Shown one piece after another: positions 57,601 to 64,000 of a stretch of DNA of 64,000 nucleotides. The notes under the pieces are model-generated. The model made no database searches, was not told the origin of the DNA, and saw nothing but the letters and a program-made list of their open reading frames with translations. The position numbers and the translations under genes were made by a program. Location: the NCBI GenBank assembly GCA_019925095.2, contig CM034412.1, positions 7,685,501-7,749,500 on the forward strand, written 5' to 3'. The DNA comes from Dendrolimus kikuchii. Its lineage: Eukaryota > Arthropoda > Insecta > Lepidoptera > Lasiocampidae. The first letter of the stretch is position 1. Every line of letters begins with the position of its first letter.

Positions 57601-58902
57601 ATATTATAATCGTGTGGGGTAGGTATTGAAAAAACATAATGTTGTTTCTTAATTAATTTGTTAATTAAGTCCATAGATGGCGCGATATTAGCTACCAAAG
57701 TAACGAAAATTGTGTCCTATCTAACTTTTAAACTATGAAGTGAACATTTTTAAAAAGCATCTAGTCGGTAGAGGATAAATAATATTATAAACCTTCAACT
57801 AGTAAGAATTTCCAGAAAGTTATTAAGGTAATGACGTGTAAAATATGAAACACAATATAAATAGTGTTAACATATCAGCACCATAATTATTATTTTATGA
57901 ATAAATGAAATAATAAATATTTTACGAGATACCTCGATAGGTCTCTTATCGCCATAAAACGCAAATGTTCGACCACGAAGCGGGAAATTGAAACTTGCCA
58001 ATTAAAATAAACAGTTAACGTTTATAAATTAAGGATAAAGTCGGGCAGGTGCGGGTCTACGCAACGTCCAGGGTTCTGTAGTGATGATGAATACAGGTGA
58101 TTCATACTAGGCCTTGCACGTGAGCCGTGCCCCGTGCGAAGTCCGGACGAGGCATGGATTTAATACTTTAAAGAACATTTTATAAAACAATGAGCCTCTT
58201 CGTTGAAAACAAATCATAGTTCGAAGAGAGTGTCTCCCTTCCTCGTACCAGAAATTTTGTCATGAAAAAAATATAAAAATCAGAGGTAACTTTAGATTTT
58301 TGGCAATCGCATTCTTGTATTATGGGATACTAGAAAATAGACAAAATAAAATATATTATGTAAAGAAAGGTATCTCATGCACATAAAGAAGAGTGACAGC
58401 GAATAAAAATCCTATAATTTTTTGATGTAGGTCCTTAATTCTACATCGTGCGGCATACGCACCCTTTTCGGTTGCATTGTATCTTTGACCTCTAATTTTG
58501 TATTCTACTACATCATTTAACATAAAACGTCGATCCAAATTTCATTTGTAAAAAATATGGCTGAGACAAACGGGCAGATAGATATCATAAAATTATAAGA
58601 ATTCCTTTTTATCATTTCCTGACGGTACCCTAAAAACTTACAATTCTTGATGAGCTAAAATATTAACGTATTTTATTGCCATTAACATGTCCTTAACACT
58701 CGATCGGTAATGGCAAGCCGAAAAACATTAAACGCGGTATGCGAATTGTGCCCAAATGCGTCTCAACGTTGACGATATTAAATAAATAATTACACATTTG
58801 TCAGATAGTCCTAAAAAGCGAAATGTCTGAGTGGGGCAGGCTGCCATATTTGGCGCGTTATGCTCGCAACTGGCCGCAGGTGGACTCCAATTACCGGGGC
58901 TC
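57601..58902. other. No supported gene; conserved-looking block near 58830-58902
   Basis: 58840-58902 is GC-richer (CTGAGTGGGGCAGGCTGCCA, CCGCAGGTGGACTCC with an E-box CAGGTG) and leads into the tandem array. Elsewhere AT-rich with no repeat recognised. Confidence 0.4.
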
Positions 58903-59990
58903 GCAAAAAGCGCGCTCGGACAAATTGTGAAATTGTAAAGAGCTGGACGCCCGCTCGAACCGCTTCGCCGTCAACACATTAGTAATGGGAGCTGCTTTGG
59001 CCAATTAGAAAATAGCTTTGTGTCAACGGTGTAAAGACTGGTTCTTGCGTCCAAACGATTTCGGACTGATGGCCTCCGAACTCCCAATTACGTAATTTTA
59101 AGGGGTAATTTAAATGACGTCGCAGACAATTATCTGACTCATATTACAGTCATCATTTACCCTTTGATTATATTTATTAGTGCTAGCTTTTGGAGTTCCG
59201 TAGTCAAGTTATACAAAACCTTAAGGTACAACTGTTTGTGTATATCATAAGCCATAAGCATTTCTTTTTCAAAGACACGCTCTGGCAAGTTGAAATTGCA
59301 AAGAGCTAGACGCCAGCTTGAACCGCTCCACCGTCAATACATTAGTAATGGGAGATGTATTAGCCAATTAGAAAATAGCTTTGCGTCAACGTTGTAAGGA
59401 CTAGATATTGCGTCCAACCGATTTCGGACTGATGGCCTCCGAACTCCCGATTCCGTAATTTTGAGAGATAATTCGAATGACGTCACAGGAAATTATCTGA
59501 CTCGTATTTGAGTCATCATTTACCAATTGATTTTATTTATTGGTGGTAATTTTTAGAGTTCCGTAGTCAAGTTATACATATTCTGACGGTCTTATTCATA
59601 GAGAGTTAATGTAATTTTGAACGCTTCTTTAAGAACCACAAAGAAGAGTTCAAACTTACTCTAAATATCTATGAATAAGACCTTTAATCTACAACTGTCT
59701 GTCTGTATAAATCATGGCTATATTTTTTTCCAAAAGCGCACTCGGGCAACTACTTAAATTGTAAAGAGCTGAACTCCCTCCCACTCGAACCGTTCCGACG
59801 TTAACACATTAATTAGTAATGGAAGCTGGACTAGCCAATTAGAAAATAGTTTTGTGTCAAGAGTGTAAGGACTGGTTCTTTCATCCAAACGATTTCGAAC
59901 TAATGGTCTCCGAACTCCCAATTATGTAATATGGGATAATTTAAATGACGTCGCAGAAAATTATTTGACTCATATTATAGTAATCGTATG
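58903..59990. repeat. Threefold tandem array of a ~365-bp unit with CRE- and AP-1-like sites
   Basis: Units begin near 58903, 59270 and 59731. All share AGAGCTGGACGCC-type sequence, CCAATTAGAAAATAG (59001, 59364, 59835), AACGATTTCGGACTGATGG-type sequence and CTCCGAACTCCC, then TGACGTC (59115, 59478, 59946) and TGACTC (59135, 59498, 59966). The last two are always 20 bp apart. Unit 2 has the perfect palindrome TGACGTCA. Unit 1 is the most GC-rich. A 95-bp MITE sits between units 2 and 3. Non-coding; the spacing and motif retention suggest a duplicated regulatory element, which is an inference. Confidence 0.85.
59588..59682. mobile_element. 95-bp MITE with perfect 15-bp TIRs
   Basis: GGTCTTATTCATAGA (59588-59602) and its exact complement (59668-59682) enclose 65 bp with a further stem (TTGAACGCTTCTTTAAG / AAGAAGAGTTCAA). 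A partial relative ends at 45966. Confidence 0.8.
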
Positions 59991-60280
59991 TCTTAGATGA
60001 CTCTCTTAGATCATCTCCTACATCCCTACAAAAACCTTCATTATACGTGGATACACATGCACTTGCCGGTTTTGTATTTTATGCGTCCTTGATCCGTTTC
60101 GAAACCTATTAAGTTCAAACAGACAATTCAAAAAGCGATCACGGCATACAAGGCAACATATTACGGCATTTTTTAAAATTATAAGCACTTCTCAATCTTA
60201 GTTATTATTATAGAAAACAACAATACAATCAACATAACAGATATTTCAAATGGAATACACAGTGTATTCAATTTAAATTT
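59991..60280. other. No recognisable feature
   Basis: AT-rich pre-insertion flank of the helicase unit. Confidence 0.4.
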
Positions 60281-60330
60281 AACCATCAAGACCAAGGGAG
60301 CCACCTGAGGTAAGACTAAAAGCCGACATG

Positions 60331-60402
60331 GGGGTAGTCGAACCTCACAACCTCCTCAGTCCTAAGGAACCAAGAGACCACTAGGCCAATGCCCTCCTCG
60401 AG
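60331..60402 (-). other. tRNA-like promoter boxes antisense to the helicase unit
   Basis: On the minus strand TGGCCTAGTGG (60378-60388) matches the A-box consensus TGGCNNAGTGG, and GGTTCGACTAC (60334-60344) matches the B box in 10 of 11 positions, 33 nt apart. It could be a SINE head fused to the unit or a fortuitous match. No cloverleaf was established. Confidence 0.45.
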
Positions 60403-60564
60403 TTTCTAGCAGTCTGTAAAGCAAACATTACTCTCAACTTGAAGATAGGCCAAACCATCCTGGATACCTATAAACTGGGAATTGACAGACTGTTAAAGAA
60501 CAGACTCGAAGCCGCGGAGGCAGCCGTGTACGACAACGCCACGTCCACCGTACTAGCGGGAGAC

Positions 60565-61713
60565 ATGGCGGGAGACTACATGGCAGCATACAACGCAACA
60601 GGCGGCTTAGTGACTCTGGATGAGGACAAGACGGAGAGAGGGAGTGAGAAACCTTGTTTCAACACTCCCTCTGACGATCCTGTGGTCGTGGTGATGAAGT
60701 CCACAAGGATTATGCTGGACGACAGGATCTTGGAAAAGGCCAAAACCTTGACCGAGATCTTTGCCGGCGGCGAACCCTTGGACAAGTGGACCGTCCCGGA
60801 GATCACATGGATCAATAGCGTCCCTGGCTGCGGAAAAACAACGGCGATGCTGCATGCCTTCAAGAAAGATGAAGACGTGGTCATCACAGCCGCAAAAAAA
60901 TCCGCAGAAGAAATCCAGAAGAAGCTACAGCCTATCCTAGCCGACTATGCGAAGGCTAGAGTGCGGACTATGGCGTCCTTCATAGTCAATGGTCTAACTT
61001 CCAACTTTAGACCCAAACGCCTCATAGTCGATGAAGCACTCATGAGCCACTTCGGCTCTACAGTCATGACATCGCGCCTATCAGAAGCGGCCTACCTCAC
61101 TCTTATGGGCGATATAAACCAAATGCCCTTCATAGACCGGAACGACTTGTTCCCCATGCTGTATCACCACCCTACACCCTCGGCGAAAATCACCCGAGAA
61201 CAGCTCTGTACACACCGAAACTCACTAGACGTAGCATATGCCATGAGTGATGTATACTCAGGCATATACTCGTCCAAAAATCAAGCTCGTTCCCTGGAAC
61301 TCAAACGGTACTCGCGAGGGCGCATACCCACAGAACTTGCCAATACTCTTTATCTAACTCACACGCAGTCAGAGAAAGAGAGCCTAATAAAACTAGGCTG
61401 TGGTAAGGGCGAAGGGTCATGCGTTCAAACGATACACGAGGCCCAGGGTCTTACCTTCGAGACAGTGGTGATCGTGAGGTCCAAATCCAACAAGATGGAC
61501 CTGTACAAGAGCATCCCTCATGCGGTCGTGGCAATTTCGCGGCACACGGGTAAATGTATTTACTACACAGCCGTGTGCGAAGAGGACGCTACCGCCACCT
61601 TCGTCCTCAAAGCGGAGAAAGCCACAGCCGATGAGATCAGGGATTATAATATAAAAATGGTGATACGCATGAGAGAAAAGACGATGGTCCAACGCCTAAT
61701 GGAGGGCCAATAA
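60565..61713 (+). CDS. Endogenous (+)RNA-virus superfamily 1 helicase, intact frame
   Basis: 382 codons from the first in-frame ATG (60565); the frame is stop-free from 60385, just after a TAG at 60382-60384. Superfamily 1 motifs in order: Walker A SVPGCGKTT with K91; the Ia-like VVITAAKKS; Walker B LIVDEA (D156, E157); motif III GDINQMPF; motif IV HR (217-218); motif V TIHEAQGLTF; motif VI AISRHTGKC with the arginine finger R326. This set is that of the alphavirus-like viral helicase domain, an NTP-dependent RNA unwinding and capping-related module that in viruses sits between methyltransferase and polymerase. Neither of those flanks it here. No stop or frameshift interrupts it, and it is GC-rich for this locus. 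It is therefore an endogenous viral element that is young, selected, or recently copied. Related helicase-only copies are known from insect genomes. The exact viral lineage cannot be told by eye. Confidence 0.9.
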   Translation: MAGDYMAAYNATGGLVTLDEDKTERGSEKPCFNTPSDDPVVVVMKSTRIMLDDRILEKAKTLTEIFAGGEPLDKWTVPEITWINSVPGCGKTTAMLHAFKKDEDVVITAAKKSAEEIQKKLQPILADYAKARVRTMASFIVNGLTSNFRPKRLIVDEALMSHFGSTVMTSRLSEAAYLTLMGDINQMPFIDRNDLFPMLYHHPTPSAKITREQLCTHRNSLDVAYAMSDVYSGIYSSKNQARSLELKRYSRGRIPTELANTLYLTHTQSEKESLIKLGCGKGEGSCVQTIHEAQGLTFETVVIVRSKSNKMDLYKSIPHAVVAISRHTGKCIYYTAVCEEDATATFVLKAEKATADEIRDYNIKMVIRMREKTMVQRLMEGQ

Positions 61714-62275
61714 TCCCCCTCCTAAACCATCCATCATCATTAACACTAACTGAACATTTTTCATGTCACAACAATTAAACAATAAATTATAACACCACAC
61801 AAAGTCACAAACACATAACTAACAACAAAACTTATACACATACAGAAACCAACGCGCACTACCACCGCATTGCATTACACGCACATTTCACAAACAAACC
61901 AAGACACACAAAGAGCCTAGAAATTAATAACCCAGGCACAGAAAAGAAAAAAACAACACACATGGCACTAGATAGGACAATATATATAAGTATAGATATA
62001 AGGCCCACGCTGCACATGCACTTCCTCACAACACCAGCATGTAACAGATACACTCTACATTAGTATAAGTTTAGTATTAAAACTAGAATAAATTAATATA
62101 ATAAGTTATTCGTAAGATACATACACCTCAACACAAAAATCAATAAATTAATGTCACACACAAGAACCAAAATAACTAATAAGCGTGTTAAATTCAAAAA
62201 ACTAAATCTAGAAATTCAGTTGTAAAAAAGGGTACGGAACTCGAGTCCGTAGAGTTGTTCATAATATATAAAAAA
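61714..62275 (+). repeat. 3' UTR of the helicase unit, dispersed family
   Basis: From 61778 onward this matches 13563-14025 (inverted), 43572-43750 (inverted) and 50103-50540. 61714-61777 has no partner in the window. The antisense frame at 61859-62053 is a shadow. Confidence 0.85.
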
Positions 62276-62289
62276 AACCATCAAGACCA

Positions 62290-62899
62290 TTTTATGGAAT
62301 ACAATCACCGATAAAACAGTTCGCGGAATATTTTTATGTCTTAATTATTTTGATGGGGCGAACATAAAATCACATAACTACCCTCCGGCTACAACTACTG
62401 ATTAACAAACAATAACTATAAATTATTATAAATATTCTTTGATTGAGCTATATCATACTCCGTCATACTTTTATAGCTATTTTTGAGATACGTTAATAAA
62501 GTCACGGAGTCTCACTACCTTGTGAGGTGCTTTAAAAACTGTATATTTTACAATAATTTTAAACAAAAAAACTTCTTTGCGGTAGGGAGACCGCCTTCAG
62601 GAACGGACTTCCTTACGTTAAAACGAAAAAATATTTATTTATTAAAAAATAAAATATTAAATAGTAAATTAAATAAAAACATGGGTACGCATGCGGCGAC
62701 AGCGCTCCAAAGCGGCCGAATATGGACAGTTACAAGGTCTTCTAATTTCAGAACACTGTATGTTACGTTGATGGATACTATTTTAAATCTTACTCAATTG
62801 CATGAAAGTTTGAAATTGTATAAAATAACGGTAAAGGTCGCTTGGAGGGGTTATAACATTTTTCCTTACGTAACGATTTCTGTCTACCTAAGCAGATAG
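62290..62899. other. Unassigned DNA
   Basis: The plus frame ending at 62899 lacks domains and runs into repeat sequence. I do not regard it as a gene. Confidence 0.4.
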
Positions 62900-63335
62900 G
62901 CTAACGACCCACTTCATAGATGCACTCTTGATGCACACACAAAAAGTTCATCAAAATCGGTCCAACCGTTTAGGAGTTCTGTGTCATACACACGAACAGA
63001 AGTATGTTATATATAAAGATACTAGCGGTTCCGACAGCCGTTATCCTGCCCTGAAAAAATAAAAATCTAGGACCCGATTACAGTGCTTCCTACCGGTTCC
63101 AATTGTGAATCTAAACCATCCGAGGACCCCACTCAAACACACAAAATTAAAATCATCAAAATAGGTCCACGAGATTAGGAGGATCGCAAAACCCGATCTC
63201 AGTGCCACCTACCGGTTCCAATTGTATATCTAAATCTAAACCATCGCGGGGGGAAGGGTAGCTGATTGCCACACACACACAAAATTTCATCGAAGTCGTT
63301 CTGAAGTTATGCGCGTAGATACATTTCTACGATTC
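62900..63335 (+). repeat. Lepidopteran-type interspersed repeat with an internal partial duplication
   Basis: 'AAAATCGGTCCAACCGTTTA' and 'GATACTAGCGGTTCCGACAG' are typical class words. ACCCGATTACAGTGCTTCCT-ACCGGTTCCAATTGT (about 63072) is repeated as ACCCGATCTCAGTGCCACCT-ACCGGTTCCAATTGT (about 63194). Confidence 0.6.
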
Positions 63336-64000
63336 ATTTTTTATTATATTAAAGAAGATACAAATAGATATAAAGCAGCACGTAATTTAATTAAAACTAT
63401 TAACGCGATGACAGACACTATAATTAATTAACAATAGGTGCAGGAGTATATTAATTTCGAACTTCCATTACTCCTACAACTGGTTAATAGTAGTAAAAAG
63501 ATATAATTGACGTAGCATAATTTTAAATTGAATGCATTTTACAAGCATTAAGCGTTGGCCACTAATTATTACTCGGCAGATGACTGCAGAGACGGATTTT
63601 TAATTGTATAAGTGGTGGAGTTGAAAATAGACTATAATTAAGGTTGAATATTAAACTAACATGCTTGTTAGCCATATTAGTAAAAAAAAAAAATTGTTTT
63701 ACAATTTTGGATTATAATATAAGATTTTTTTTATAATATTAACAATAAATTAGTGATTGTTGCGGATTATTTTATAAATATTTAATAGCGAAAACATAAT
63801 AAATAAAATTCGCTTCTAAAAAATGATTGATTTATTTTGCTTGGATTTGATTTGTTCGCACAGAAACTTTTCACAAGTGACATATTTAAAAACAAAAGTA
63901 TCACATTAAATACAAAATAAATTAAATTTAGAAAAATCATTCTAAAAAATTCTAATACTGATAGTGAGCTATTAACAAGTTACCAGAGGTAAAATTTTGA
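63336..64000. other. AT-rich end of window
   Basis: No frame, repeat or motif recognised. Confidence 0.4.

Larger units (their letters stand above)
60281..62289 (+). mobile_element. Retroposed unit carrying a (+)RNA-virus-type helicase gene
   Basis: The direct repeat AACCATCAAGACCA lies at 60281-60294 and 62276-62289 and brackets the unit. The 3' end is ATAATATATAAAAAAA. Together these are the marks of target-primed retroposition. Contents in order: ~90 bp containing an antisense tRNA-like pair of boxes, an open frame from 60385 to 61713 encoding a viral-type helicase, and a ~560-bp 3' UTR with AATAAA near 61781. The UTR includes a near-palindromic ACGGAACTCGAGTCCGT (62233-62249) close to the end. 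The UTR recurs elsewhere in the window without the helicase. The unit is markedly more GC-rich in its coding part than its surroundings. Confidence 0.8.

Noticed and set aside
61417..61692. Antisense frames opposite the helicase gene (also 60576-60887)
   Set aside because: Shadows of a GC-rich coding strand; no motifs of their own.
62483..62899. 138-codon frame downstream of the helicase unit
   Set aside because: Lies outside the target repeats, has no viral or host motif, and runs into interspersed repeat; no reason to link it to the helicase.

Overview
The window is 64 kb of AT-rich insect nuclear DNA. It is most likely from a moth or butterfly, judged by the repeats: a maT-type (DD37D) mariner, many copies of a LINE whose 3' region carries a TGGAAGAGATCGC hairpin, tRNA-headed SINEs, abundant 'GCCTATGGACATTTG' and 'GTGGCCGAAACGTCGG' repeats, and retrotransposon tails ending in (TATG)n. 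I see no bacterial operons, ribosomal or genuine tRNA genes, or CRISPR. The species cannot be named from the sequence.

Only one ordinary host gene is supported. It is a first coding exon at 33653-34043 (+) with a repressor motif of the eh1 class (FSVDSLL), an acidic stretch and a Pro/Trp/Phe-rich segment, ending at a GTAAGT donor. It sits directly downstream of a CpG-rich, repeat-poor block (32480-33560) that looks like its promoter and 5' UTR. It resembles the N-terminus of an NK/Msx-type homeobox factor. No homeodomain exon is visible in the remaining 30 kb, so the first intron is probably longer than that.

The most unusual object is at 60281-62289. It is a 2-kb unit bounded by a 14-bp direct repeat and ending in a short A-rich tail. 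It contains an uninterrupted 382-codon reading frame for a superfamily 1 helicase of the positive-strand RNA virus (alphavirus-like) type, with every helicase motif present, followed by a 3' UTR. That 3' UTR is dispersed: 5'-truncated or partial copies lie at 13563-14025, 43572-43750 and 50103-50540. A virus-derived helicase therefore appears to travel as, or inside, a retroposed multicopy unit rather than being a single fossil insertion.

Between these, the DNA is a layered bed of mobile elements. 0-10 kb holds a 222-bp tandem duplication, a TTA-flanked transposon with 55-bp inverted ends, a Penelope-like tail, and a deleted pogo-like transposon with a LINE inserted in it. 10-32 kb holds short interspersed repeats, two large fold-back elements, MITE pairs, minisatellites, a candidate solo LTR and LINE 3' ends. 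34-48 kb holds a deleted maT mariner, a LINE fragment with its target duplication, and a Penelope-like insertion carrying 40 bp of local filler DNA. 48-60 kb holds long hairpins, nested LINE tails, a duplicated segment interrupted by a LINE, and a threefold tandem array (58903-59990) in which CRE-like and AP-1-like sites keep an identical 20-bp spacing. 62.3-64 kb is degenerate interspersed repeat and AT-rich DNA. The order of nesting (LINE into pogo, LINE into helicase-unit tail, Penelope-like into fold-back element, LINE into duplication) gives relative ages.
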